From the NCBI GenBank assembly GCA_009692585.1, contig SHYX01000014.1:33757-97756 (forward strand): 64,000 nucleotides of DNA. The letters are read 5' to 3'. The stretch's first letter is position 1. Every line of letters starts with the position of its first letter. The DNA is from Myxococcales bacterium (GTDB lineage Bacteria; Myxococcota; UBA796; SXON01). This document shows, piece by piece, positions 8,849 through 18,991 of the stretch. The position numbers and the translations under genes are program-made. The notes below the pieces were generated by a model that saw only the letters and a program-made list of their open reading frames with translations, ran no database searches and was not told the DNA's origin.

Positions 8849-9702
8849 CAGCGCGTCCGAAAGTGGGTGTGCATGCGTTGGAAGGCGTCATCCGCGGTGC
8901 TCACCGCGCTGACACGCACCCCGAGGCGGCGCAAATTCGCAAGCCGACGTTCGATCGACACGTCCGCCGCCCACCGGCGGGCGTCCACGGTGCGAAGCGC
9001 GCCGGTCTCGGCGTCCGCCACAGTGACCAACCCGACCTCTGGAACTCCAGCTTCCGCAGGGTCATGCACCAGGAAGGCGTGGACGCGATGTCGCTTTTGG
9101 AGAACCCGCAAGGCGTCCACCCAGGTGTCGGGACCCAGGAAGTCGGACACGATGACCACGGCCGCGCGCCGCTTGAGCACCGTCTGCGCCTTGACGATGG
9201 CGGCGTGGAGGTTGGTGCCTCGGTCCCGTTGGACGGACTCGTAGACGGTCCGGATGACCGACCACGCGTGGCCCCGCGTCTTCCGGGGCGGCAGGTACTG
9301 CTCGATCCCGTCGGAGAACGTGATCAGGCCGACGCGATCGCTGCTACGGAGCGCGGCGTAGCTGAGTGCGCCAGCCACACGCGCGATCTGTAGCCGTTTG
9401 TCGGTGCGGCCGTCACGCCCACCCCCGCCGAACCGGACGGATCCCGATCGATCGACGACGAGGAGCATGGTGAGCTCGCGCTCCTCGCGGAAGATCTTCA
9501 AGAAGGGATCGCCCGTTCGCGCGGTGACATTCCAATCGATGCGGCGAACATCGTCTCCCGGCGAGTACGGGCGAACCTCCTCGAACTCCATGCCCGAACC
9601 CCGGAACGCCGAGCGGTACTCACCGGCCAGGAGCGCGTCGACCCGCCGCCCAACCTGGGCATGGAGGCGGCCTATCTGTCGTAGCTCATCGGGAGTCAGC
9701 AA
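8848..9702 (-). CDS. DUF58 domain protein (VWA-like)
   Basis: Protein of 284 residues. It carries the DUF58 signature GMEFEEVRPYSPGDDVRRIDWNVTART in two adjacent parts (residues 37-62) followed by a VWA-like fold with the metal-site pattern DRSGS at 84-88 and VVIVSDF near 195. DUF58 proteins almost always sit beside moxR. The start is TTG at 9702, supported by GAGGT 7 nt upstream; no ATG or GTG fits. It has no signal or membrane segment, so it acts in the cytoplasm. It probably works as adaptor between the MoxR ATPase and the membrane Bat proteins; this role is family-based inference. Confidence 0.88.
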   Translation of the reverse strand: MLTPDELRQIGRLHAQVGRRVDALLAGEYRSAFRGSGMEFEEVRPYSPGDDVRRIDWNVTARTGDPFLKIFREERELTMLLVVDRSGSVRFGGGGRDGRTDKRLQIARVAGALSYAALRSSDRVGLITFSDGIEQYLPPRKTRGHAWSVIRTVYESVQRDRGTNLHAAIVKAQTVLKRRAAVVIVSDFLGPDTWVDALRVLQKRHRVHAFLVHDPAEAGVPEVGLVTVADAETGALRTVDARRWAADVSIERRLANLRRLGVRVSAVSTADDAFQRMHTHFRTR

Positions 9703-9711
9703 GGCCGGACC

Positions 9712-10707
9712 TCAGGGCGTCCGGACCGACGCGAGCACCTCGCGCACGACCGCGTCCGCAGACAGCCCCTCTGCCTCGGCCTCGTACGTGAGCAGGAGCC
9801 GGTGCCTCAGTACGTCGGGCGCGATCTCCTTCACATCGTCCGGCGTGGCGAAGTCCCTGCCATCCAAGAGCGCGATCGCACGAGCCGCCGCCGCGAGCGA
9901 GATCGTTGCGCGCGGAGACGCGCCGTACTGGACGAAGCGCGCGAGCTTGGCGGAGATGGTGCCCGGCTGTCGCGTTGCGTGCACCAGACCTACAATATAG
10001 CTCTGAAGAACCGGCTTGAGCGTCACCCGGCGACACAGCTCCTGCAATTCGAGCAGTCGCGCCGGCGTAAGCACGGAGCCGACGCGCTCCGCCGGCCGAC
10101 TGCTACGCTCCAAGATCAGGCGCTCTTCGTCGACCGATGGATAGGTCACCAACAGCTTCATCATGAACCGGTCGACCTGCGCTTCGGGCAGGGGGTAGGT
10201 GCCCTCCTGCTCGATCGGATTCTGCGTCGCCAGGACGAGGAAGGGGGCCGGAAGTGGGTGCGTGTCGTCGGCGAGCGTCACCTGCCTCTCCTGCATCGCT
10301 TCGAGCAGCGCGCTCTGCACCTTGGCCGGCGCGCGATTGATCTCGTCGGCGAGGACGATATTCGCGAAGATCGGCCCCTTCTTCGTGGTGAAGCTCATGT
10401 CGCGTGGGTTGTAGATCTGAGTCCCCACCAGGTCGGCGGGGAGCAGGTCCGGCGTGAACTGGATCCGCGCGAAGCTACCCGAGATGGCGCCCGCCAACGC
10501 CTTGATGGCGGTGGTCTTCGCGAGGCCCGGGACCCCCTCCACCAGCAGGTGGCCGTCGGCGAGGAGCGCGACGAGCATCCTGTCCACCAAGTACCGTTGG
10601 CCGACCAGCACCCGGCCTACCTCCGTCCGCACGCGCGCGACCTCCGTCGCGGCGGCTGCGATCTCGCCCTCGTTCGGTGGCGCGGCCACCCCAGATTCGT
10701 TGCTCAC
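9712..10707 (-). CDS. moxR: MoxR-family AAA ATPase
   Basis: Protein of 331 residues, full length for MoxR. Walker A is EGVPGLAKTT (K64), Walker B IVLADE ends at D121-E122, and the sensor/arginine region LATQNPIEQEGTYPLPEAQVDRF is present. MoxR ATPases act as chaperone-like remodelling factors for VWA-domain proteins, four of which are encoded directly downstream. GTG at 10707 follows AGGAGAGG closely. It is the first gene of the Bat operon; 65 bp separate it from dnaJ, so the operon could be read through from the dnaK-dnaJ promoter as well as from its own. Confidence 0.92.
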   Translation of the reverse strand: MSNESGVAAPPNEGEIAAAATEVARVRTEVGRVLVGQRYLVDRMLVALLADGHLLVEGVPGLAKTTAIKALAGAISGSFARIQFTPDLLPADLVGTQIYNPRDMSFTTKKGPIFANIVLADEINRAPAKVQSALLEAMQERQVTLADDTHPLPAPFLVLATQNPIEQEGTYPLPEAQVDRFMMKLLVTYPSVDEERLILERSSRPAERVGSVLTPARLLELQELCRRVTLKPVLQSYIVGLVHATRQPGTISAKLARFVQYGASPRATISLAAAARAIALLDGRDFATPDDVKEIAPDVLRHRLLLTYEAEAEGLSADAVVREVLASVRTP

Positions 10708-10772
10708 GGCCTCTCCTGGCGCCAGCCCATAGCGCGGTCATGGGCGGGTGACGCCGCCTCGGTGACAGGGGT

Positions 10773-11882
10773 TTACGACCCGAACCCCTTGAAGACCGCT
10801 CCCCAGAAGCTGCGGTCGCGAATCTTGACGCCCTGCGCCTTTGCCAAATCGCGGAGGAGCTCCTCTTCGCGTGCGGACAGTTGCCGCGGCACATCGACCA
10901 CCAGCTGCACCAGCTGGTCCCCTCGCCCACGACCATGGATCGCCGAGACCCCCTTGCCCCGCATGGTGATGACCTTGCCGGAGGGCGTGCCGTGTTCGAT
11001 CGCCAGGGTCTCCTCGCCGTCCACGGTGGGGACCACCAGCTCTCCACCCAAGACCGCGAGCACGTAGGGGATGGTGCGACGAACGATGATGTTCGTACCG
11101 TCACGCTTCAACACATCGTGCTCCGCCACCCGGATGGTGACGTACAGATCGCCGGCGGGGCCCCCGGGCTCCCCGGCCTCACCCTTGCCGGTGAGGCGAA
11201 GCTGCATGCCCTCGTCCACGCCGGCGGGGATGTTGACCTTTAGCTTCTCTTCGCGCCGCGTTCGCCCGGTGCCCGTGCATCCTCCGCAGGGGTCACGGAC
11301 GACCTTCCCCCGCCCGTTGCACCCGGGACAGACCGTACGGATGCGTAGAAACATCTGCGCCTGTTGCACCACCTCACCGGCGCCCCGACACGTCCCGCAG
11401 GTCTGCGGCTCTGAGCCGGCGCGCGCCCCACTGCCAGCGCATTGCTGGCAGCTGTCGTGCTTGGGGTAACTGATCTCCTTCTCGACCCCCTTGACCGCCT
11501 CGATGAACTCGATGGTCAGCGGATACTCAAGGTCCGCGCCCCGCCGGGGTCCACGTTGGCCACCAGCACCTCGAAATCCGAAAAGATCCCCGAAGATATC
11601 GGCGAAGTGGCTGAAAACGTCCTCAGAGCTCTGAAACCCGCTGTTCATTCCGGCGCCGCGCAGGCCCTCGTGGCCGAAGCGGTCGTACATCTGTCGCTTC
11701 TGCTCATCTCCCAGTATCTCGTAGCTCTCCGCGACCTCCTTGAAGCGGGCCTCCGCTTCCCTGTCCCCGGGATTCTTGTCCGGATGCAACTTCATCGCGA
11801 GCGCGCGAAAGGCCTTCTTGATCTCGGCCTGAGAGGCATCCCGGGCGACGCCTAGCACCTCATAGTACTCGCGCTTCGCCAT
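10773..11882 (-). CDS. dnaJ: Chaperone protein DnaJ
   Basis: Protein of 369 residues with all type I DnaJ parts: J domain with HPD at 33-35, Gly/Phe-rich linker (about 75-110), four CxxCxGxG-type zinc motifs (CQQCAGSG, CGTCRGAG, CPGCNGRG, CGGCTGTG) between about 145 and 210, and the C-terminal substrate-binding domain. It stimulates DnaK ATPase and delivers unfolded clients in the cytoplasm. The gene begins 4 nt after the dnaK stop, so the two are clearly one operon. grpE and hrcA are not present in this cluster. Confidence 0.97.
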   Translation of the reverse strand: MAKREYYEVLGVARDASQAEIKKAFRALAMKLHPDKNPGDREAEARFKEVAESYEILGDEQKRQMYDRFGHEGLRGAGMNSGFQSSEDVFSHFADIFGDLFGFRGAGGQRGPRRGADLEYPLTIEFIEAVKGVEKEISYPKHDSCQQCAGSGARAGSEPQTCGTCRGAGEVVQQAQMFLRIRTVCPGCNGRGKVVRDPCGGCTGTGRTRREEKLKVNIPAGVDEGMQLRLTGKGEAGEPGGPAGDLYVTIRVAEHDVLKRDGTNIIVRRTIPYVLAVLGGELVVPTVDGEETLAIEHGTPSGKVITMRGKGVSAIHGRGRGDQLVQLVVDVPRQLSAREEELLRDLAKAQGVKIRDRSFWGAVFKGFGS

Positions 11883-11886
11883 CCGC

Positions 11887-13782
11887 TCAGGTTTCCTCGA
11901 AGTCGGCGTCGATCACGTCGTCGCGTTTTGCGCCGCCGCCTGGAGGAGGGCCACCCGTCGCTTCACCGTCCGGCGTGGCGCCAGCGGCGCTGTACGCCGC
12001 CTCGCCCATCTTCATGCTCGCCTGTTGCAACTTGTCGAAGGCACCCTTGAGCCGGGCCGCGTCGTCACTGTCCAGGGCGCTACGGGCCTCACCGAGCGCC
12101 GCTTCGACGGTGCTGACTTCGGCCGCGGGCATCTTGTCTTTGCTCTCGCGGAGGAGTTTGTCGACCTGATAGACCAGATTATCCAGGTTGTTCCTAGCCT
12201 CGATGGTCTCACGGCGAGCCTTGTCGCCCGATTCGTTCGCGGCCGCTTCCTTGACCAGGCGCTCCACGTCGTCTTTGGACAGGCCGCCGGAGGTCTGGAT
12301 GGTGACCTTCTGCTCACGCCCGGTGGCCTTGTCCTTGGCCTTGACGTTCACGATCCCGTTGGCGTCGATGTCGAAGGTGACCTCCACCTGAGGACCGCCG
12401 CGCGGTGCCGGCGCGATGCCATCCAGTCGGAAGTTGGCGAGCGACCGGTTGTCCTTCGCAAGCGGGCGTTCTCCCTGGTATACCTGAACATCGACCGCCG
12501 TCTGGCCATCGGCCGCCGTGGAGAATGTCTCGCTCTTGGACACCGGAATCGTCGTGTTGCGGGCGATGAGGACGGTCAACACCCCGCCCAACGTCTCGAT
12601 GCCGAGCGAGAGCGGCGTGACGTCGAGCAGGAGCATGTCGGTGACATCGCCGCCCAACACACCACCCTGCACGGCGGCACCGACCGCCACCACCTCGTCG
12701 GGGTTTACCGAACGATTTGGCTCGCGACCGAAGAGTTTCTTCACCTTGTCCTGCACCATCGGGATGCGCGTGCTTCCACCGACGAGCACCACCTCGTGGA
12801 TGTCCGAGGCGCTCAACTTGGCGTCCTTGAGCGCCTGCCGGCAGGGCGCCATCGTACGTTCGATGACCGCCTCGATCATCTGCTCGAACCGGCTGCGCGC
12901 GAGGGTTCGCTCCAGGTGCTTGGCGCCGGTGGCATCGCCGGCCAGGAAGGGCAGGCTGATCTGGGTGCTCAGGCCGGCGCTGAGCTCGATCTTCGCCTTC
13001 TCGGCGGCATCCTTGAGGCGTTGGAGGATCATCTTGTCGTTGCTGACGTCGATTCCGGTGTCAGCCTTGAATTCCCTGGCCAACCAGTCGATCAGGATGT
13101 TGTCGATGTCGTCGCCGCCAAGGTGAGTGTCGCCCGCGGTGGACCGCACCTCGACGATGTTCTCGCCCACGTCGAGCACCGACACGTCGAAGGTGCCGCC
13201 GCCGAAGTCGTACACCACGATCGTCTGGTCCTTTTTCTTCTTGTCGAAGCCATAGGCCAGCGCCGCCGCGGTGGGTTCGTTGATGATGCGCTTGACGTCG
13301 AGTCCGGCGATACGGCCGGCGTCCTTGGTGGCCTGGCGTTGGGCGTCGTTGAAGTACGCCGGAACCGTGATGACCGCTTCGGTGACCGGTTCACCGAGGT
13401 AGCGCTCGGCCTCCCGCTTCAGCTTCTGGAGGATCATCGCGCTGACTTCCGGGGCGCTGAACTCCTTGCCGTCGATGTCGACGCGCGGCGCACCGTCGCT
13501 GCCACGCACGAGCTTGTACGGCACGCGCTTGCCCTCCTGCTCGGCCTCCTCCCATCGCAACCCCATGAATCGCTTGATGGAGTACACCGTTCTCGTCGGG
13601 TGCAGCATCGCCTGGCGTCGGGCGGTGGCACCGACCAGCCGCTCGGATTCCTTGCCGAAGCCGACCACCGACGGGGTGGTCCGGCCACCCTCTTCGTTGA
13701 TGATGACGGTCGGCGAATCGCCTTCCATGATGGCCACGACCGAATTGGTGGTGCCGAGGTCGATTCCGATGATCTTGCCCAT
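11887..13782 (-). CDS. dnaK: Chaperone protein DnaK (Hsp70)
   Basis: Protein of 631 residues. The N-terminus has the phosphate-1 motif [12 protein letters not shown], then the phosphate-2 signature [13 protein letters not shown] and the adenosine motif [13 protein letters not shown]; the substrate-binding domain and lid follow, with a disordered Gly/Pro tail ending in IDADFEET, the bacterial DnaK type end. ATP-dependent folding of nascent and stressed proteins in the cytoplasm. GGAG lies about 9 nt before the ATG at 13782. The gene is divergent from groES, with 516 bp between them, and no CIRCE operator is visible upstream, so HrcA control is unlikely here. Confidence 0.98.
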   Translation of the reverse strand: MGKIIGIDLGTTNSVVAIMEGDSPTVIINEEGGRTTPSVVGFGKESERLVGATARRQAMLHPTRTVYSIKRFMGLRWEEAEQEGKRVPYKLVRGSDGAPRVDIDGKEFSAPEVSAMILQKLKREAERYLGEPVTEAVITVPAYFNDAQRQATKDAGRIAGLDVKRIINEPTAAALAYGFDKKKKDQTIVVYDFGGGTFDVSVLDVGENIVEVRSTAGDTHLGGDDIDNILIDWLAREFKADTGIDVSNDKMILQRLKDAAEKAKIELSAGLSTQISLPFLAGDATGAKHLERTLARSRFEQMIEAVIERTMAPCRQALKDAKLSASDIHEVVLVGGSTRIPMVQDKVKKLFGREPNRSVNPDEVVAVGAAVQGGVLGGDVTDMLLLDVTPLSLGIETLGGVLTVLIARNTTIPVSKSETFSTAADGQTAVDVQVYQGERPLAKDNRSLANFRLDGIAPAPRGGPQVEVTFDIDANGIVNVKAKDKATGREQKVTIQTSGGLSKDDVERLVKEAAANESGDKARRETIEARNNLDNLVYQVDKLLRESKDKMPAAEVSTVEAALGEARSALDSDDAARLKGAFDKLQQASMKMGEAAYSAAGATPDGEATGGPPPGGGAKRDDVIDADFEET

Positions 13783-13872
13783 GCCTGGACTCCGCGCGGT
13801 GCCACCACCGCAAAACTCAGTTTCTATGCAGTCATTCGAATCGGCACCCCGGACGAGTCCGAGGACCGCGAA

Positions 13873-13900
13873 ACGCTAATCCCCGAATCCCCTCCGTCAA
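13873..13900 (-). promoter_or_regulatory. Possible dnaK promoter
   Basis: On the minus strand TTGACG (13900-13895) is followed after 16 nt by TAGCGT (13878-13873), about 90 nt upstream of the dnaK ATG. The -35 matches five of six consensus positions and the -10 only three, so this is a weak vegetative-type candidate. Confidence 0.3.
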
Positions 13901-14040
13901 GCGCCGGCAGCCAGCGCTGCCGTTTCTGATTCCCTCGATAGGCCCCGTGGCCCCGCTGACAAGGGGGTGCGGCCCGCCCGTCCGACATGCCGATCACGGG
14001 ATGGCGGGCGCCGAGTCGAAAAACGGTGCTTTCACCCTCG

Positions 14041-14057
14041 CGGCATACCTCTTGCTT
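14041..14057 (+). promoter_or_regulatory. Sigma-54 type (-24/-12) promoter of a small RNA
   Basis: The sequence CGGCATACCTCTTGCTT has the invariant GG (14042-14043) and GC (14054-14055) dinucleotides exactly 10 nt apart and agrees with the consensus TGGCAC-N5-TTGCW at all core positions except the T at -26 and the C/T change at -21. Predicted transcription start is about 12 nt after the GC, near 14067, which is two bases before a perfect 14-bp helix begins. This coincidence with RNA structure is the main support. Activation would need an NtrC-type activator; the dyad at 13972-14009 is a possible site. Confidence 0.6.
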
Positions 14058-14066
14058 TCCATCCCA

Positions 14067-14180
14067 CCGTCCCGGCGTGGGGCGTTCGTCTTCAAACCAA
14101 ATAATCCGTGCCCTGACTCAACCACTCCCCACGTCGGGACCTCACCGCCGCCGGAATCCTCCGGCGGCGGTTTTCTTTTT
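14067..14180 (+). ncRNA. Candidate ~114-nt structured small RNA
   Basis: The segment begins at the start predicted from the -24/-12 promoter. Bases 14069-14082 pair with 14127-14140 in an unbroken 14-bp helix (one G-U pair), enclosing a 44-nt loop (14083-14126) rich in A, C and T with little internal pairing, a plausible antisense region. Four bases after the helix comes an intrinsic terminator (14145-14180). No open frame of note lies inside. It does not resemble 6S, SRP, tmRNA or RNase P RNA. Myxobacteria are known to have at least one sigma-54-dependent small RNA (Pxr of Myxococcus xanthus), which is a precedent only. It could instead be a leader/attenuator for groESL. Confidence 0.6.
14145..14180 (+). 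terminator. Intrinsic terminator upstream of groES
   Basis: Perfect 11-bp GC stem (14145-14155 with 14160-14170: CCGCCGCCGGA/TCCGGCGGCGG), 4-nt loop, followed directly by TTTTCTTTTT. It is oriented for plus-strand transcripts, yet no protein gene precedes it on that strand, which implies a short noncoding transcript or an attenuator. Confidence 0.9.
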
Positions 14181-14191
14181 GGGTCCGGCGG

Positions 14192-14220
14192 TTGACGCCG
14201 CTCCAGCCCGTGCGTAACCC
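14192..14220 (+). promoter_or_regulatory. Possible groESL promoter
   Basis: TTGACG (14192-14197), 17-nt spacer, TAACCC (14215-14220), lying after the terminator and about 80 nt before the groES start. The -35 is good, the -10 poor. CCCCAT at 14218-14223 resembles a heat-shock -10 but its spacing from TTGAC (20 nt) is too long for sigma-32. Confidence 0.3.
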
Positions 14221-14298
14221 CATGCCGCTCGTGGCACCCCGGCATCGGCCGGTGGTCCGCACACAAAAATCCTTCAGCTACAAACATAGGAGTTCAAC

Positions 14299-16279
<1,981 letters not shown>

Positions 16280-16311
16280 ACCGGTTAGGGCGCGACCCTC
16301 CCCAAGGCGCC

Positions 16312-17919
16312 GTGCCCGAACCGTCCTTGCCGTCCGATCGGTTCTTTTCGATGGCGAACGCCCCAGCCGTGGCGGCGGCGCTTTTCTCGGGCGCGGTGCT
16401 GCGGTTGGTGTCGCCCCCGATCGGGCTGCATTGGCTGCACTGGGTCAGCTTCGTGCCGCTGTTCGTGGCGGTCGCGGCGCCCGCGCGCGTCGAGAACACC
16501 CCGGGTCACGGCTGGGTCAGGCGCGTGCTGCTCGGACGCAACTTCCGCCTGGGATACCTCACCGGCTTCTCCGGAGTATTTCTTCTCTTTTTCTGGCTCG
16601 CCCAGACGATCGACACCTTCAGCAACATTCCTCTACCCGTCGCCGCATTGATCGTCGGGCTCTTCGCGGCGGTGTTCGGGCTGCCCTACGGCTTCCTGGC
16701 GGCGGCGGTCGCGCCGCTCCGGGAGAGATTGGGGGCGGGCTGGGTGTTCGCGTTCCCGACGCTCTGGGTCACGGCCGAGTTTGTACAACCCTCTTTATTC
16801 CCGTACTATCAGGGAGTTGGGCAGTATCGGAACCCCTACACCTGGCAGCTGGCGAGTGTGTTCGGCGCCTACGGCCTCAGCTGGCTCATCATCGCGACCA
16901 ACGCCACCATCGCGGAGGTCGTGGTGGCCAGGCGCGCGCGCCGGAACACGCCGGTGGTTCCGATGCTCATCACAAGCGGGTTGCTGGCGGGCACGCTGAC
17001 CTTCGGGGCATGGCGCTTCGCGTGGGTCGAGGCTGAACTCCAGCGTGCGCCTGTCGCGAAGATCGCGTTGCTGCAGCAGGGTGTATCGATGGTGCAGCAC
17101 ATCAGCGAGCGGGGTCAGACCGTGCTGGACGGGTGGGTCACGCTGACAGCCCGAGTGGTCGCGGACAGGCCGGATCTGGTCATCTGGCCCGAGGGTTCGA
17201 TCTACAACACACCCACCGAGCGGCGCGTGCGCAGCGGGCTCGCGGAGATGTCGCGCGCCGGCGGTTTTGCGTTCTTCCTTGGCGGAGGCACTCGCGAGGC
17301 CGACCCCGACGATCCGACCCGGCGCGCGATGTGGAACAGCGCCTACCTGTTCGGCAAGGATGGGGAGGTGAAGGGTCGTTACGACAAGATGGTCCCGATG
17401 CCCTTCGGCGAGTACCTACCCTGGCCGGCGAGCTATCTGAAGCCGTACATCCAGGGTGTCGGTAGTTTCCGAGCCGGTGACGAAGCCACCGTGTTCCACA
17501 CCGAGAAATTCAGCTTCACATCCCCGATCTGCTACGAGGCAATCCTCGAGTCCCAGATGCGGGCGCTCTCCGCGGCGGACGTGTTCATCAACATCACCAA
17601 CGATGGCTGGTTCGGCGACACCGCGGCGCCTCACCAGCACGCCATGCTCGCCGCCGCCTACGCGACAGAGTTGGGCCGCCCCATGGTCCGCGTGGCCTAT
17701 ACGGGCATCTCGATGGTGGTCGAGCCGCACGGGGTCATTCGGTACGAGACCGAGCCCTATAAAGAAGTAGCCAAGGTCGTCGATCTCAGGCTCACGACAT
17801 TTGAGACGCCGTACCGCACCTGGGGCCGGTACTTCCCGCACGCGTGCGCGATGCTCGTAGCGCTCGTTGCGGCGGCGGAAACGGTGCGCGTTGTCACACG
17901 CCGCACCCCGTCGGCGTAG
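16312..17919 (+). CDS. lnt: Apolipoprotein N-acyltransferase
   Basis: Protein of 535 residues. Six or seven membrane helices in the first 240 residues precede a nitrilase-like domain. The catalytic triad is visible as E294 (IWPEGS), K359 (YDKMVPMPFGEY) and C407 (SPICYEA), and the NDGWFGDT...QH segment that follows is diagnostic of Lnt. It transfers an acyl chain to the N-terminal cysteine of lipoproteins at the inner membrane, consistent with the many lipoproteins encoded here. GTG at 16312 is the longest plausible start; an ATG 14 codons inside (16351) is an alternative. A C-terminal membrane helix closes the protein as usual. Confidence 0.93.
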   Translation: MPEPSLPSDRFFSMANAPAVAAALFSGAVLRLVSPPIGLHWLHWVSFVPLFVAVAAPARVENTPGHGWVRRVLLGRNFRLGYLTGFSGVFLLFFWLAQTIDTFSNIPLPVAALIVGLFAAVFGLPYGFLAAAVAPLRERLGAGWVFAFPTLWVTAEFVQPSLFPYYQGVGQYRNPYTWQLASVFGAYGLSWLIIATNATIAEVVVARRARRNTPVVPMLITSGLLAGTLTFGAWRFAWVEAELQRAPVAKIALLQQGVSMVQHISERGQTVLDGWVTLTARVVADRPDLVIWPEGSIYNTPTERRVRSGLAEMSRAGGFAFFLGGGTREADPDDPTRRAMWNSAYLFGKDGEVKGRYDKMVPMPFGEYLPWPASYLKPYIQGVGSFRAGDEATVFHTEKFSFTSPICYEAILESQMRALSAADVFINITNDGWFGDTAAPHQHAMLAAAYATELGRPMVRVAYTGISMVVEPHGVIRYETEPYKEVAKVVDLRLTTFETPYRTWGRYFPHACAMLVALVAAAETVRVVTRRTPSA

Positions 17920-17936
17920 AGGTCAGCGGAGGACGG

Positions 17937-18458
17937 GTGAATCGCCCGGACACCGACGAGGAGCTCATGGACGCGGTCCGGGATGGCAACGAAGCGGCGT
18001 ACGTGACGCTGTTCGAGCGCCACCGTGCGTCCCTATACGGGTATGCCCTGCGCATGACGCACCGTCCTGAACTGGCGGACGATGCGTTCCAGGAAACCTT
18101 CCTGCGTGTGCACCGGTCGCGCGCAACCTGGTCCACCACCAGCGGTTCGTTCCGGAGTTGGCTCTTCAGGATCTGCACCAACACGCTTCGCGACCGAGCG
18201 CGGAGCGCGGCACGTCGCCCCGAGGTGCTGGGGGACGCGTGGGAGCCGTTCGTGCAGGCCAACCACACCGACCGAATCGCGCTGGAGCAGGCCCTGGCGC
18301 GGCTCCCGGAGAATCTGCGCGACGCGTTCTTGCTCACGGCCGTGGAGGGGCTCGACCACAACGAGGTCGCCGCCGCGCTGGACATTTCGCCCGACAACGC
18401 ACGCGCGCGGGCATCCCGGGCGCGAGCCAAACTGCGTGAACTGTTGGAGACGTCGTGA
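17937..18458 (+). CDS. ECF-type RNA polymerase sigma factor
   Basis: Protein of 173 residues with region 2 (ELADDAFQETFLRVHRSRATW and SFRSWLFRICTNTLRDRAR in sequence) and region 4 (RLPENLRDAFLLTAVEGLDHNEVAAALDIS). Start is GTG at 17937, chosen because AGCGGAGGA is just upstream; the open frame reaches further back into lnt but that part is not sigma-like. It begins 17 nt after lnt and its stop overlaps the next gene (GTGA), so it is co-expressed with the anti-sigma-like protein and the caspase. Directs transcription of an envelope-stress type regulon, targets unknown. Confidence 0.92.
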   Translation: MNRPDTDEELMDAVRDGNEAAYVTLFERHRASLYGYALRMTHRPELADDAFQETFLRVHRSRATWSTTSGSFRSWLFRICTNTLRDRARSAARRPEVLGDAWEPFVQANHTDRIALEQALARLPENLRDAFLLTAVEGLDHNEVAAALDISPDNARARASRARAKLRELLETS

Positions 18459-18991
18459 CCGACGACGAATTCGACGCCCGCTTCAGCGCGCTCGGGGGCA
18501 TCGAACCCTCTCCCCGTGTCGTGGACAAGACCATCCGGGCCTGGCAGGCCGAGCGGCGCCGCAGCGGCTCGCGTACCCGGATCCTGGCCGCAGTGGGCAT
18601 GGCGGCGATGGCGGCACTTTCGCTGCTGGTCATCTCCGATCCAGCCGAACGCGGTGACCCGGCCCTGATGGTCGAGCGCGGGAGCGGCGACATGCTCCCC
18701 AGCGTCGTGATCAAGGCGGCCGTCCGCTACGGCAGTGGCTCCGTCGAGCGCTTCGCCGTCAACCAGCGCTATGCTGCGGGCGACACCCTCATGTTCCGCG
18801 TCCAATGCTCGGCCCCCGCCACCGTCACGCTTCGGCGGGAAGGCGTCGTCCTGTGGTCGGGGCAGGTGCCGGCCGGCGAATCCGACCTCCCGGTGAGCTA
18901 CGCCTTCGAACCAGGAGAAGGTCCCGCGCGCTTCACGGTCGAAGGTGGAGCCGAACCCCAGACCGTCTACGTTCCCGCGGTGAAGCCGTGA
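18455..18991 (+). CDS. Membrane-anchored anti-sigma-like protein
   Basis: Protein of 178 residues. A charged cytoplasmic part (1-42, with WQAERRRSGSR) is followed by one membrane helix at about 43-61 (ILAAVGMAAMAALSLLVI) and an outer beta-rich domain (about 75-178; VIKAAVRYGSGS, VTLRREGVVLWSG) similar to DUF4384-type domains found near caspase-like proteins. It has no clear zinc-binding HxxxCxxC anti-sigma motif. Topology and operon position between an ECF sigma factor and a secreted caspase suggest it holds the sigma factor at the membrane; this is inference. Both ends overlap neighbours by GTGA. Confidence 0.7.
   Translation: MTDDEFDARFSALGGIEPSPRVVDKTIRAWQAERRRSGSRTRILAAVGMAAMAALSLLVISDPAERGDPALMVERGSGDMLPSVVIKAAVRYGSGSVERFAVNQRYAAGDTLMFRVQCSAPATVTLRREGVVLWSGQVPAGESDLPVSYAFEPGEGPARFTVEGGAEPQTVYVPAVKP

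Larger units (their letters stand above)
13783..14298. other. Divergent dnaK-groES control region
   Basis: A 516-bp stretch without a convincing protein gene. From left to right: a possible dnaK promoter on the minus strand (13873-13900), a 38-bp imperfect dyad (13972-14009, outer arms GCCCGCC and GGCGGGC), a sigma-54-type promoter (14041-14057), a structured RNA ending in an intrinsic terminator (about 14067-14180), and the groES leader (14181-14298) with AGGAG at 14288-14292. The 82-codon frame across 13947-14195 has no family resemblance and runs through the terminator, so it is not called. No CIRCE inverted repeat and no clear sigma-32 promoter were found. Confidence 0.7.

Noticed and set aside
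12025..13929. Long plus-strand frame opposite dnaK
   Set aside because: Antisense of a certain gene, no family features; typical high-GC mirror frame.
14067..14180. 6S RNA, SRP RNA or tmRNA
   Set aside because: Too short for 6S, lacks the SRP GGAAGCAGCC-type loop and lacks a tRNA-like end.
13947..14195. 82-codon plus-strand frame before groES
   Set aside because: It runs through the promoter, helix and terminator, with no ribosome site and no family resemblance.
13783..14298. CIRCE operator or sigma-32 promoter for the chaperone genes
   Set aside because: No TTAGCACTC-N9-GAGTGCTAA type repeat; CCCCAT at 14218 lacks a correctly spaced -35.
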